A stretch of DNA of 64,000 nucleotides from assembly GCF_017163755.1 (NCBI RefSeq), contig NZ_JAFIWC010000006.1:1-64000 (forward strand). Reading direction: 5' to 3'. Positions 25,134 through 35,856 of the stretch are shown piece by piece; position 1 is the first letter of the stretch, and each line of letters opens with the position of its first letter. A program made the translations under genes and the position numbers. The DNA comes from Xanthomonas sp. (GTDB taxonomy: Bacteria > Pseudomonadota > Gammaproteobacteria > Xanthomonadales > Xanthomonadaceae). The notes beneath the pieces were generated by a model. It was not told the origin of the DNA. It worked only from the letters and a program-made list of their open reading frames with translations, and ran no database searches.

Positions 25134-25662
25134 CCGGCCACGCGATGCCGCCGCGCGGCGCCCGCTCGGGCGGCCGCCGGATGGAGCGGTGAGCCGCTCG
25201 CTGTCCCGGTCGGCACCCGGCGGCGCGAGCGCGTGGTGCGGCATCGCGGGGGGTATTCGTTTGCCGGCCTCGCCGGCTGGGTGTGCGAGAAAGCAGGCTC
25301 GGCGCCGCATGCGTCCGCTGTCCAAAGCGCGCGCATCCCGTTGTCGGAAACCTGGGGAGCCCGTTCTTCGCATCCGCGGTGGCAAGCGCGCTGCACAGCG
25401 GTGCTGGCGCCCCCTCGCGCACGCGCAGCGCCGGCTCCTGCTGGCTGGCCGCATGTTGCCCTGCGCGATCGAGGCGGTCGATGCCGGGTGCTCGATCCGA
25501 GTTGGTCTTGGCATGTCGACGATTCTGTCGCGCTGCCCCGAGCCAGGCGCCGGAAGCGCGCAAGCCGGCGCCCCCGTTGCGCCGGCCATGACCTACGGCG
25601 CATTGCCGGCCTCCGCCGCGACGCGCTAGGGTCGCCCCACTACCCAAACCGGATCCATCCCG
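25134..25662. other. Intergenic region without supported gene
   Basis: These 529 bp between the Coa1-like and DUF885 genes have open frames on both strands, the longest about 100 codons at 25283-25591. These lack ribosome sites and have Arg/Ser/Cys-rich compositions typical of GC shadow frames. No strong palindrome was found. Confidence 0.45.
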
Positions 25663-27456
25663 ATGAAGCCACTTGTCCTCGCCGTCGCGCTGGCCCTGGC
25701 CGCGCCATTGCCCTCGTTCGCGCAGGCCGCACCCGCACCGGCGGCCAAGCCGGCCAAGGCCGCAAGCAGCCCGGCGTGGGTAAAGCGCAGCAACGAATAC
25801 GCGCAGATCCTGCTGCAGGCGCAGGCGCCGTTCCAGCCCGAACAGGTCAGCTTCTTCGGCGTGCCCGGGTTCGACGACAAGGTCGCCGACCTGGGACCGG
25901 ACCGCGAGCGCCGCTACCGCGACGCGGTGGCCGCGGCCAAGCGCGAACTGCAGGCCAAGCTCGCGGTCGAGCGCGACGCCGACGTACGCCAGGACCTGGC
26001 GATCATGATCGCCGCCGCCGACGAGAGCATCGAAGGCAGCGCGTTGAACGAGCGCCTGATGCTGCCGTGGGTCGACGCGCCGCAGATGGTGTTCGGCGGC
26101 CTCAACAACCTGTTGTCGGCGCAGGTGGCGCCGGAGCGCCGCGGCAAGGCGCTGGACCGGCTCAAGCGCTACGTCGGGCTGGCGCCGGGCAGCACCTCGT
26201 CGCTGCTGCTGGCGCGCCAGCGCTACGAGGAAAAACTGGCCGACGGCAAGCTGCTGCAGCCGACCAAGCGCGAGGTCGAGCAGGCGCTGAGCAACGTCGA
26301 TACCTACGCCAAGGGCGTGCGCGAGCTGTTCGCCGAATACAAGATCGACGGCGCCGATGCGGCGCTGGCGGCGATGGACCAGCAGTTCAAGGACTACGCC
26401 GCCTGGACCCGCAGCCGCGTGCTGCCCAAGGCGCGCGAGGACGCGCGGCTGCCGCCGGAGCTGTACGCGTTCCAGCTCAAGCAGTTCGGCATCGACATCG
26501 ATCCTGCGGTGCTGATGCAGCGCGCGCAGCTGGAGTTCATGGAAACCCGCGCCGCGATGCAGCAGCTGGCGCCGCTGGTGGCCAAGGCCAAGGGCATCGA
26601 CGCCAGCGACTACCGCGCGGTGATCCGCGGGCTCAAGCGCGACACCATCGCCAACGACGCGCTCGAGGCGCACTACCGCGGCGTGATCGACCGCATCGAC
26701 CCGATCATCCGCCAGCAGCGCATCGTCGACGTGCCGCAGCGGCCGATGCAGATGCGGCTGGGCTCGGCCGCCGAGAGCGCGGCGCAGCCGGCGCCGCATT
26801 TCCGCCCGGCGCCGCTGGTCGGCAACACCGGCGAGCAGGGCACGTTCGTGCTGCCGCTGGGCAATCCGGACACGGCCGGCAAGGGCGAGCACTACGACGA
26901 CTTCAACTACGGCTCGGCGGCGTGGACGCTGAGCGCGCACGAAGGCCGGCCCGGCCACGAACTGCAGTTCACCGCGATGGTGGAGCGCGGCGTGTCGCTG
27001 GCGCGCAGCATGTTCGCGTTCAACTCGGTCAACGTCGAAGGCTGGGCGCTGTACGCCGAGGCCGAGATGGTGCCGTACGAGCCGCTGGACGGGCAGCTGA
27101 TCGCGCTGCAGTTCCGCCTGCTGCGCGCGGCGCGGGCGATGCTCGATCCAATGCTCAACCTGGGCCTGATCGACCGCGAACGCGCGCGCGTGGTGCTGGA
27201 GGAGGAGGTGATGCTGTCGCCGGCGATGGCGCGGCAGGAGCTGGACCGCTACATGGTGCGCGCGCCCGGCCAGGCCGGCAGCTACTTCTACGGCTACACC
27301 CGCATCCTGGAGCTGCGCATGCGCACCGAGCTGGCGCTCGGCAAGCGCTTCGACCGCCTGGCGTTCAACAACTTCCTGCTCGACCAGGGCCTGCTGCCGC
27401 CGAGCCAGCTGGCCAAGGCGGTGGACGAAGTGTTCATCCCGTCGCAGCGCAAGTGA
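25663..27456 (+). CDS. Exported DUF885 family protein
   Basis: This 597-residue protein has a signal peptide (MKPLVLAVALALAAPLPSFA). It belongs to the DUF885 family, large mostly helical proteins with an M32-like metallopeptidase fold. The candidate metal site is SAHEGRPGHELQ, with His426, Glu427 and His432 in a HExxxxH arrangement. Other family segments are GALNERLMLPW-like (SALNERLMLPW) and YFYGYTRILELR near the C-terminus. Peptidase activity in the periplasm is inferred from fold. A second family motif (EGWALYAEAEM) contains further acidic ligands. Confidence 0.88.
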   Translation: MKPLVLAVALALAAPLPSFAQAAPAPAAKPAKAASSPAWVKRSNEYAQILLQAQAPFQPEQVSFFGVPGFDDKVADLGPDRERRYRDAVAAAKRELQAKLAVERDADVRQDLAIMIAAADESIEGSALNERLMLPWVDAPQMVFGGLNNLLSAQVAPERRGKALDRLKRYVGLAPGSTSSLLLARQRYEEKLADGKLLQPTKREVEQALSNVDTYAKGVRELFAEYKIDGADAALAAMDQQFKDYAAWTRSRVLPKAREDARLPPELYAFQLKQFGIDIDPAVLMQRAQLEFMETRAAMQQLAPLVAKAKGIDASDYRAVIRGLKRDTIANDALEAHYRGVIDRIDPIIRQQRIVDVPQRPMQMRLGSAAESAAQPAPHFRPAPLVGNTGEQGTFVLPLGNPDTAGKGEHYDDFNYGSAAWTLSAHEGRPGHELQFTAMVERGVSLARSMFAFNSVNVEGWALYAEAEMVPYEPLDGQLIALQFRLLRAARAMLDPMLNLGLIDRERARVVLEEEVMLSPAMARQELDRYMVRAPGQAGSYFYGYTRILELRMRTELALGKRFDRLAFNNFLLDQGLLPPSQLAKAVDEVFIPSQRK

Positions 27457-27540
27457 CCGCAGCGCGGGCGGCGCGATCGCACCGCCCGCGCTTCACCCCG
27501 GGTCCGGCGCCCGGTGGCCCGGGCGTCGGGAGCGCCGGGC

Positions 27541-27999
27541 TTATTGCACCGGCGGCTGCGGACGCGGCGGCGCAGTGCCGCGGTCCGCGCCCGGCGGCAC
27601 CCAGATCGCCATGCCGGCGGCGCGTTTCTGCGTGGTCGGGATGCCGATGCCCAGGCCGCCGCCGACGTGGCCGCCGTAGCTGCCCGCGCCCACCGACATG
27701 CCCACCGGCGAGCCGTTGGTTCCCACCCCCATCAGCACCACGCCGTTGGCGCCGAGCTTGGCCGCCTCGCGCTTGAGCCGCGCCACCGCGGCGTCGGTCT
27801 GGCCCTGGGTGCCGAAGCCGACCGCGCTGGAGGACTCCAGCTGGGCGATATCCTCCGCACCGGCCGGCGGGGTGGAGTAGACCTGCACCAGCGCCGGATC
27901 GATCGGCGGCCGCGGCGCACTGAGCATCACCTTCGAGGAGCTGGCGCAGCCACCCAGCGCGAACAGCAGCGCCAGCGGCAGCAGTGGACGGAACGTCAT
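27541..27999 (-). CDS. Small lipoprotein, RcsF/YbjQ-like
   Basis: This 152-residue predicted lipoprotein has MTFRPLLPLALLFALGGC with lipobox LGGC. The mature part has a short beta/alpha unit (VQVYSTPPAGAEDIAQLESS, AVARLKREAAKLGANGVVLMG) resembling the fold of YbjQ or RcsF-type domains, then a Gly-rich stretch and a Pro-rich tail. Function is unknown. The ATG at 27999 follows AGGGGTG; open frame upstream has no signal-peptide character. It is convergent with the DUF885 gene. Confidence 0.8.
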   Translation of the reverse strand: MTFRPLLPLALLFALGGCASSSKVMLSAPRPPIDPALVQVYSTPPAGAEDIAQLESSSAVGFGTQGQTDAAVARLKREAAKLGANGVVLMGVGTNGSPVGMSVGAGSYGGHVGGGLGIGIPTTQKRAAGMAIWVPPGADRGTAPPRPQPPVQ

Positions 28000-28180
28000 G
28001 GCATTCACCCCTGGGTCGTGGATCACGATCGCGATGATAGGCCAGGCCGGTGAATCGGGACGAACCCATGCTCGCGGCGCCACCGTGGCACGGCCGGTGT
28101 TAGGCCCATGCCAAGAGTTGGCTTGCGCCGCCGCCAGCGCGCGCTATGGTGCGTGCAACGTCCATTCGAAGGGGAACATC

Positions 28181-29633
<1,453 letters not shown>

Positions 29634-30019
29634 AGGCCGCCGCCGCTTGGCGTCCGGTCCACGGCATCAGGGACGCTTCGGTCATGGCGCTATCCGGCGC
29701 CGGTACGCCTCGCGCGGGTTTCAGCCCCGGCGGTGCCCGGCACGGCAGGCCCGCCGCTCGCCCGGCGCCGATGCGCCAGGCCAGCGACCTTGCCGCGGGC
29801 GGCGAGGATTCGCTTCCCGAGAACAGAGCGGCTTTCCCCAGGTCCGGCTCAGGGCCGACGGCAAGCGGCACCTTGTAGGAGGGGCTTCAGCCCGACAGCG
29901 GCGGCAAGTCCTCGCCGTCGCGGCTTGGGCCACTCGCAAGCCGGCCGCGCCCAGCCGCCGACCCCACCCTCGGGACGTCGCCGCCGACCAGCGCGCGAGC
30001 CTGTCGTGGCCTCTGACCC
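29634..30019. other. Intergenic region with half REP element
   Basis: These 386 bp between hemB and the Fur-box region hold one half REP element (TTGTAGGAGGGGCTTCAGCC from 29873) whose partner arm is missing or degenerate. I see no gene here. Confidence 0.5.
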
Positions 30020-30041
30020 GATAACGATTCTCATCTACAAT
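30020..30041 (+). promoter_or_regulatory. Fur box overlapping a -10 element
   Basis: GATAACGATTCTCATCTAC (30020-30038) matches the 19-bp Fur consensus GATAATGATAATCATTATC at 13 positions and overlaps TACAAT (30036-30041), a good -10. The downstream gene starts at 30082. Fe-Fur binding would block the promoter in iron-replete cells. Confidence 0.75.
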
Positions 30042-30081
30042 CGACGGTCGTTCGCCACCCCACCGGCGAGTCCCGCGGCCG

Positions 30082-32601
30082 ATGTTCAAGAAAATTCTGT
30101 TCCAGCTGCACTGGCTGTTCGGCATCAGCGCCGGCCTGGTGCTGGCGGTCATGGGCCTGAGCGGGGCGACGCTGGCGTTCCAGGACGAGATCGAGCGCCT
30201 GGCGAACCCGTCGCTGGCGGCGGTGGCCGCGCAGCACAGCGCCGGTGCGACCACGCTGCCGTTGGCGCAGCTGCTGCCGAAGCTGCAGGCCGGCCGGCCC
30301 ACCGCGCCGGACCGCGTGCGCATCGATCCGACCGGGCAGCGCCTGTCCAGCGCGCGCTTTCCCGGCGCTGGCGGCGTGGTCCATTTCGATCCCTACACCG
30401 GCGCCACGATCGCGCAGCCGCGGCTGGTGGGCTTCTTCGACGTGGTCGAGGACCTGCACCGGCGCCTGGTGGCCGGCAAGCGCGGCGAGGCGGTCACCGG
30501 CGCCTGCGTGCTGATCCTGCTGTTCTTCTGCGTGTCCGGCCTGTACCTGCGCTGGCCGCGGCAGTGGTGGCGCTGGCGGCCGTGGCTGGCGGTGGAGTGG
30601 CGGCGAAGCGGGCGCAGCTTCCTGTGGAGCCTGCATTCGGTGGTCGGCACCTGGTGCATGGCGGTGTATCTGCTGATCGCGCTGACCGGCCTGTACTGGT
30701 CCTACGACTGGTACAAGCACGGCGTGACCGCCTTGCTCGGCGGCTCGGCACAGGGCGACGGCATCGGTCGCGGCGGGCGCGGCGCGGCGATGTCCGCGGC
30801 CGACCTGGCGCGCATCGATCGCGCCCTGGCGGCGCTGCCGGACACGCACGGCACCTGGCTCGACCTGCGCCTGCCGGTCGCCGCCGGCAAGCCGCTGAGC
30901 GTGCGCTACCTGCCGCCGCGTCCGCGGCACAGCCGCGCCTACGACCTGCTGGCCCTGGACCCGGGCAGCGGCCGCGTGCTCAAGCAGCAGCGCTATGCCG
31001 CGCAGCCCACCGGCCGGCAGTGGCTGGCCAGCGTGTTCGCGTTGCACAGCGGCAGCTATTTCGGCCTGCCGGGGCGCGTGGCGGTGATGCTGGCCAGCCT
31101 GTGCATGCCGCTGTTCTTCGTCAGCGGCTGGCTGCTGTACCTGGACCGGCGCCGCAAGCAACGCCAGGTGCAGGCCACGCGCGGCAGCCTGGCCGGCGCG
31201 GCGGCCGGCGGCGAGCCGTGGCTGGTCGGTTTCGCCAGCCAGAGCGGTTTCGCCGAGCAACTGGCCTGGCACAGCGCCGCGCAGCTGCAGGCGGCCGGGC
31301 ACGCGGTGCAGGTGCGGCCACTGGCGCAGCTGGACCCCGCCACGCTGGCGCAGGCCGCGCGCGCATTGTTCGTGGTCAGCACCTTCGGCGACGGCGAGGC
31401 GCCCGACAGCGCGCATGCCTTCGACAGGAAGCAGCTGGCCAGGGCGTTGCCGCTGCCGCGGCTGCGCTACGCGATGCTGGCGCTGGGCGACCGCCAGTAC
31501 GCGCAGTACTGCGGTTTCTCGCGGCGCCTGGAGCGCTGGCTGCAGCAGCAGGGCGCGCAGGCGCTGCTGGGCACGGTGGAGGTGGACAACGCCGATGCGC
31601 GCGCGCTGGACGACTGGCAGCAGCGTCTGGCGACGCTGACCGGCCACGACGCCGGCCCGGCCTGGCGCGCGTTGCCGATGCAGGCGTGGACGCTGTGCGG
31701 GCGCGCGCTGCTCAATCCCGGCAGCCAGGGCGCGCCGGTGTGGCGAATCGACCTGGTGCCGCCGGCGCGGGCGCACTGGCAGGCCGGCGACATCCTCGAG
31801 ATCCAGCCGCGCAATGCCGACGCCGATGTGCGCGCGGCGCTGGCGCAGTGGCGGCTGGATCCGGCGGCGCCGGTATGGCTGGACGGCGCCGAAGTGTCGC
31901 TGGCCGCGGCCGTCGCCGTGCGCGAACTGCCGGCGCCGCCGCGCGACCGCTCCGCGCCCGCGCCCACCGCGCAGGCGTGGCTGGAAACGCTGGCGCCGCT
32001 GAAGCATCGCGAATACTCGCTGGCGTCGCTGCCGCGCGATGCGGTGGCGCAGTTGGTGGTGCGCCAGGTCCGGCGCCACGACGGACGCAGCGGGATCGGT
32101 TCGGGCTGGCTGGGCGAGCACGCGCCGCTGCATGCCGGCATTGCCGCGCGCGTGCGGCGCAACCCCGGCTTCCATCGCCACGCCACGGCCGCACCGATGC
32201 TGCTGATCGGCAACGGCACCGGCATCGCCGGCCTGCGCAGCCTGCTGCGCGAAGCGGCGCGCGACGGGCAGGGCGGCCATTGGCTGCTGTTCGGCGAGCG
32301 CAACGCCGCGCACGACGCGCTGTTCGACGCCGAACTGCGCGCCTGGCAGGCCGACGGCCACCTGCGCCGGCTGGAGCGGCTGTATTCGCGCGACCAGCCG
32401 CAGCGGCGCTACGTGCAGCACCGCCTGCGCGAATGCGCCGACGAGGTGCGCCAATGGCTGCGCGACGGCGCCACGCTCTACGTCTGCGGCAGTCTCGAGG
32501 GCATGGGCCAGGAGGTCGACGCGGCGATGCGCGAGATGCTTGGCGAAGCCGAGCTCGATGGGTTGATCGCTGCGGGGCGTTATCGGCGCGATGTCTATTG
32601 A
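30082..32601 (+). CDS. PepSY membrane/flavodoxin/FAD reductase fusion
   Basis: This 839-residue inner-membrane flavoprotein has three parts. Residues 1-370 form a PepSY-associated membrane domain with four helices and conserved His motifs (QLHWLFGISAG, EDLHRRLVAG, SLHSVVGTWCM, ALHSGSYFGLPGR) that suggest haem ligands. Residues about 379-530 are a flavodoxin-like FMN domain (VGFASQSGFAEQLA, VVSTFGDGEAPDSA, LALGDRQYAQYCGF). Residues about 545-839 are a cytochrome P450 reductase-like FAD/NADPH domain (REYSLAS, LIGNGTGIAGLRSLL, YVCGSLEGMGQEVD). Such fusions are often annotated as sulfite reductase flavoprotein subunits. The Fur box and membrane domain instead support electron delivery to ferric siderophores in the periplasm. 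That role is inferred. Confidence 0.9.
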   Translation: MFKKILFQLHWLFGISAGLVLAVMGLSGATLAFQDEIERLANPSLAAVAAQHSAGATTLPLAQLLPKLQAGRPTAPDRVRIDPTGQRLSSARFPGAGGVVHFDPYTGATIAQPRLVGFFDVVEDLHRRLVAGKRGEAVTGACVLILLFFCVSGLYLRWPRQWWRWRPWLAVEWRRSGRSFLWSLHSVVGTWCMAVYLLIALTGLYWSYDWYKHGVTALLGGSAQGDGIGRGGRGAAMSAADLARIDRALAALPDTHGTWLDLRLPVAAGKPLSVRYLPPRPRHSRAYDLLALDPGSGRVLKQQRYAAQPTGRQWLASVFALHSGSYFGLPGRVAVMLASLCMPLFFVSGWLLYLDRRRKQRQVQATRGSLAGAAAGGEPWLVGFASQSGFAEQLAWHSAAQLQAAGHAVQVRPLAQLDPATLAQAARALFVVSTFGDGEAPDSAHAFDRKQLARALPLPRLRYAMLALGDRQYAQYCGFSRRLERWLQQQGAQALLGTVEVDNADARALDDWQQRLATLTGHDAGPAWRALPMQAWTLCGRALLNPGSQGAPVWRIDLVPPARAHWQAGDILEIQPRNADADVRAALAQWRLDPAAPVWLDGAEVSLAAAVAVRELPAPPRDRSAPAPTAQAWLETLAPLKHREYSLASLPRDAVAQLVVRQVRRHDGRSGIGSGWLGEHAPLHAGIAARVRRNPGFHRHATAAPMLLIGNGTGIAGLRSLLREAARDGQGGHWLLFGERNAAHDALFDAELRAWQADGHLRRLERLYSRDQPQRRYVQHRLRECADEVRQWLRDGATLYVCGSLEGMGQEVDAAMREMLGEAELDGLIAAGRYRRDVY

Positions 32602-33124
32602 GGTGGGGATTGGGGATTCGGGATTGGCGGACGGTCGCGTGCGCTGACGGGAGCGGGCCTCCGCAGCGCGTGGTGCGGCGATGTGGGGTTGCCAGCGTGC
32701 TTTTCTGGTCTGTTCGCAGGTGTCGCGATCTGTGCAGGAGCGGCTCGCGTGGCCTTGGGCTACCCGCCGCGACAGATTGTGCCGGTATGGCCGTCGCGAT
32801 CGATGGCCGGAGCCGCCCGGAGCGCCTCCCGCAGGACTTCGCCGACGGTGACGGCTGAATCGAACTGCGCTGGCGCACCAGGCCGGGCGATGCGAACTCG
32901 CGTTGGCGCCGTTGCCGCTGCCCTGCTCTTGGATGGTGTTGCCCTGGCGCCGCGCCGCGCGACGCGTGCCACTTCACCGCGTTCTTGTGTCGAGCGGCAG
33001 GATCGTGTTGATGATGTTGTTGGTGTTGACTCGCGTATCGAGGTCGCCACGGGACTCAGAAATGCTACCTGCCTGCCGACGTCTCGCGGCATGCATCGGC
33101 GAGACGACCCAAGGCCGCGTTCGG
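32602..33124. other. Intergenic region, degenerate repeats
   Basis: These 523 bp lie between the reductase fusion and the convergent PD40 gene. Short GGGGATT/GGGATT repeats lie just after the stop (32607-32627), and a degenerate REP half (GTGCAGGAGCGGCTCGCG) lies near 32734. No gene is supported. Confidence 0.45.
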
Positions 33125-34021
33125 CTACTGGCAATCGGCGCTGCCCGTCGCCGCCGGCGCGCGCATCCGGTACACATCCAGCTTCCCGGCCTTGGGTGCG
33201 CGTGCGCTGCCGCTGACCAGCAGTTCGCCCGGCTTGGACGCGTCCAGCACCGGGCCGCGGGTGACGCCGTCGGCGCCGTTGAACGACAGCGGCAGCGGCT
33301 GCGCCTGTGCATAGCGGCCAGCTGCGCATTGCGCGAGGAACAGCCGCACCGGCCCGCCGCCCGCGTCCGCCGCGCGCGCGAACACCAGCGCGCGGCCATC
33401 GCCCAGCCACGCCGCATCCACTTCGTCGCCGCTGCCGTCGATGCCGGGCAGCGGCGCGGGACCGGCGAAGGCCTGGCCGTTCCAGCGCGCCAGCCACAGG
33501 TCGTGGCCGCCGGCGCCGCCGTGGCCATCGCTGGCGAACAGCAGCCGGGTGCTGTCCAGCGACAGCGTCGGCGCGCGCTCGTCGCCACGCGTGTTCACCG
33601 CCGCGCCCAGGTTCTGCGGCGCCCCGTAGCCGCCGTCGGCCTGCACCGCCACGCGGTACAGGTCGGCGCCGCCGTGGCCGCCGGCGCGGTCGGAGGCGAA
33701 GTACAGCCAGCGCCCGTCGGCGCTGAAGAACGGGTCGAAGTCCTTGCCCGGCGAGTTCGCCGGCGCCGGCAGTGGCTGCGGATCGGACCAGCGCCCGCCG
33801 CGCAGCGTGGCCTGCCACAGGTCGCCGCCGCCGGGCCCGCCGGCGCGTTCGGCGCTGCCCCAGACGATGCGCTGCCCGTCCGGAGCCACGCTGGCGCGGG
33901 CTTCGTCGCCCGGGGTGGACACCACGCCCATGCCCTCGATGCCGAATTCGGAAAGCGCGAACGCCGGCGGCGCGCAGAGTAAACTCGCGCACATCGCGAG
34001 CAGCAGGGGTTGGGTCCGCAT
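33125..34021 (-). CDS. Exported PD40/TolB-like beta-propeller protein
   Basis: This 298-residue protein has a signal peptide ([20 protein letters not shown], then FALSEF). It contains at least four WD40-like PD40 blades with recurrent motifs such as [41 protein letters not shown] and [12 protein letters not shown]. The Gly-rich loops ([27 protein letters not shown]) recur at each blade. PD40 propellers in the periplasm bind proteins or peptidoglycan-associated partners, and the specific role is unknown. The ATG at 34021 follows AGGA. It is divergent from aroE with 52 bp between. Confidence 0.85.
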   Translation of the reverse strand: MRTQPLLLAMCASLLCAPPAFALSEFGIEGMGVVSTPGDEARASVAPDGQRIVWGSAERAGGPGGGDLWQATLRGGRWSDPQPLPAPANSPGKDFDPFFSADGRWLYFASDRAGGHGGADLYRVAVQADGGYGAPQNLGAAVNTRGDERAPTLSLDSTRLLFASDGHGGAGGHDLWLARWNGQAFAGPAPLPGIDGSGDEVDAAWLGDGRALVFARAADAGGGPVRLFLAQCAAGRYAQAQPLPLSFNGADGVTRGPVLDASKPGELLVSGSARAPKAGKLDVYRMRAPAATGSADCQ

Positions 34022-34073
34022 GTCGGAGTCCTGGGGTGTCGCGACCAGTCTAGAACAACCTAAAGAGCGTTCC

Positions 34074-34922
34074 ATGCCCACATCCCGTTATGCCGTGTTC
34101 GGCCATCCCGTCGCCCATTCGCTGTCGCCGCGCATCCACGCCGCGTTCGCCGCGCAGCGCGGCATCGCGCTGCAGTACGACGCGCTAGACGCCACGCGCG
34201 ACGGGTTCGCCGCGGCCCTGGCCGGGTTCGCCGCGCAGGGCGGCGTCGGCGCCAACGTCACCTTGCCGCTGAAGGAAGCGGCGTTCGCGCTCAGCGCGCA
34301 TACCAGCGAACGCGCGCAGCGCGCCGGTGCGGTCAACACGCTCAGCTACCGCGACGGCCACTGGCATGGCGACAACACCGACGGCACCGGCCTGGTGCGC
34401 GACCTCACCGGGCGCCGCAGCCTGGACCTGCGCGGCCGCCGCGCGCTGCTGCTCGGCGCCGGCGGTGCCGCGCGCGGCGTGGCCGCCGCGCTGCTCGATG
34501 CCGGCATCCGCGAACTGGTGATCGTCAACCGCTCGCCCGAACGCGCCGATGCGCTGGTCGACGTGCTGGGCGAACCCGGCCGCGCCTGGTCGCGCTACTG
34601 GGACGACCTGCGCGAGCAGGGCGACTTCGAACTGATCATCAACGCCACGGCGGCCGGCCGCGATCCGAACGCCGGCTTCGCGCTGCCGCTGTCGCTGGTC
34701 AACAGCCTGACCCTGGCGGTGGACCTGAACTACGGCGAGGTGGCGATCCCATTCCTGGCCTGGGCGCGCGCGGCGCAGTGCCGCGACACGGTGGACGGGC
34801 TGGGCATGCTGGTGGAACAGGCGGCCGAGAGCTTCGAACTGTGGCATGGCGTGCGCCCGGACACCGACCCGGTCTACGCCTCGCTGCGCGAGCGCGACGC
34901 GGTGCTGGTCAGCGCCGACTGA
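34074..34922 (+). CDS. aroE: Shikimate dehydrogenase
   Basis: This 282-residue enzyme reduces 3-dehydroshikimate to shikimate with NADPH in aromatic amino acid synthesis. The shikimate site is visible as [14 protein letters not shown], catalytic Lys67 in [10 protein letters not shown] and Asp103 in GDNTDGTG. The nucleotide motif GAGGAARGV starts near residue 128, with NRSPERAD giving NADP preference. [19 protein letters not shown] closes the protein. The length is typical of AroE rather than YdiB. Confidence 0.96.
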   Translation: MPTSRYAVFGHPVAHSLSPRIHAAFAAQRGIALQYDALDATRDGFAAALAGFAAQGGVGANVTLPLKEAAFALSAHTSERAQRAGAVNTLSYRDGHWHGDNTDGTGLVRDLTGRRSLDLRGRRALLLGAGGAARGVAAALLDAGIRELVIVNRSPERADALVDVLGEPGRAWSRYWDDLREQGDFELIINATAAGRDPNAGFALPLSLVNSLTLAVDLNYGEVAIPFLAWARAAQCRDTVDGLGMLVEQAAESFELWHGVRPDTDPVYASLRERDAVLVSAD

Positions 34923-34965
34923 TCCTGCGCCTTCTGCTTCCTTCCATGGCTAGACGGAGATTCCC

Positions 34966-35334
34966 TTGGACAATGGATTCGTGCTGCAGCTGTTGACCAC
35001 GGTGGGCTTCCAGCTGCCGATCCTGATCGTGCTCGGCACCGGCCTGGTGCTGCTGGCCACGCGTCGCCCCGGCCGCGCACGCACGCTCGGGCTGTGGGGC
35101 TTGAGCCTGCTGCTGCTCGGTGGGCTGTGCGGCACGGTCACTTCGTTGCTGCCGATGTGGATCCTGTCGCAGGGCGGGACCTTCTCCAGCTACGCGGCCT
35201 GGTTCGGCATCCTGCAGGCGGTTTTCACCCTGCTGCACGCGGTGGCGATGCTGCTGGTGGTGCTGGCCTTGCGCCTGGCGCTGCCTGGGCACGCGGCGGC
35301 GGCGCCTGCGGCCGTGCGCCGGCCGGCACCGTGA
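34966..35334 (+). CDS. Small membrane protein A of a neighbouring pair
   Basis: This 122-residue protein has three to four hydrophobic segments (about 5-31, 43-66, 73-104) and a Pro/Ala tail. The start is a TTG at 34966 with GGAG 9-12 bases upstream; the nearby ATG at 34972 is out of frame. The pattern of helices and the Ala/Pro-rich C-terminus resemble the protein encoded at 35389, so the two may be distant paralogues. No family is recognised. Confidence 0.7.
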   Translation: MDNGFVLQLLTTVGFQLPILIVLGTGLVLLATRRPGRARTLGLWGLSLLLLGGLCGTVTSLLPMWILSQGGTFSSYAAWFGILQAVFTLLHAVAMLLVVLALRLALPGHAAAAPAAVRRPAP

Positions 35335-35388
35335 CGCAACGCCGCTGCCGCGCTCGGTTGCCGCGCGCCTGTTCCCAGGAGTACCGCC

Positions 35389-35742
35389 ATGTCCGATGAG
35401 ATCTCCTTCCAGCTGATGGCCTTCGCCTATCGCGCCCCGATGCTGGCCGCGGTGGTGGTCGGGTTGGTGCTGCTGCTCGGCGCCGCGCGCGGTCCGGGCA
35501 AGCCGCTCGGTCTGGCCGGCCTGGCCGCGATGCTGGTCAGCGAGCTGGTTGCCGCACTGGTGGTGTTCATGCAGATGGCGGGGGCATGGACCACCATCGG
35601 CTCGGTGCTGTCCATCCTCAACGGCCTGCTCACGGTGAGCAGCGCGGTGGGCCTGCTGCTGGTGCTGGTCGCACTGCGCCAGGCGCTGCAGGCCTCGCGC
35701 GCCGCCAGGCCGCCGGCGCCGCCGGCGCCGCCGCGACGCTAG
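35389..35742 (+). CDS. Small membrane protein B of a neighbouring pair
   Basis: This 117-residue protein has four hydrophobic segments: APMLAAVVVGLVLLLGAA, LAGLAAMLVSELVAALVVFM, TTIGSVLSILNGLL and VGLLLVLVALRQAL. A Pro/Ala/Arg tail follows. CAGGAG lies 9 bases before the ATG. It sits 54 bp after the similar gene at 34966 and 114 bp before dinG. Function unknown. Confidence 0.75.
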   Translation: MSDEISFQLMAFAYRAPMLAAVVVGLVLLLGAARGPGKPLGLAGLAAMLVSELVAALVVFMQMAGAWTTIGSVLSILNGLLTVSSAVGLLLVLVALRQALQASRAARPPAPPAPPRR

Positions 35743-35856
35743 CGCGCTGGGCGCGCGGTCGCTCCTTTGCGCCCCGGGCGTTCACCTTCCCGCAGCACGC
35801 GCGCGCCAGACCTGGGAAAATAGCCGGCCGAACACCGGCACGAGCAGACAGGCGGC

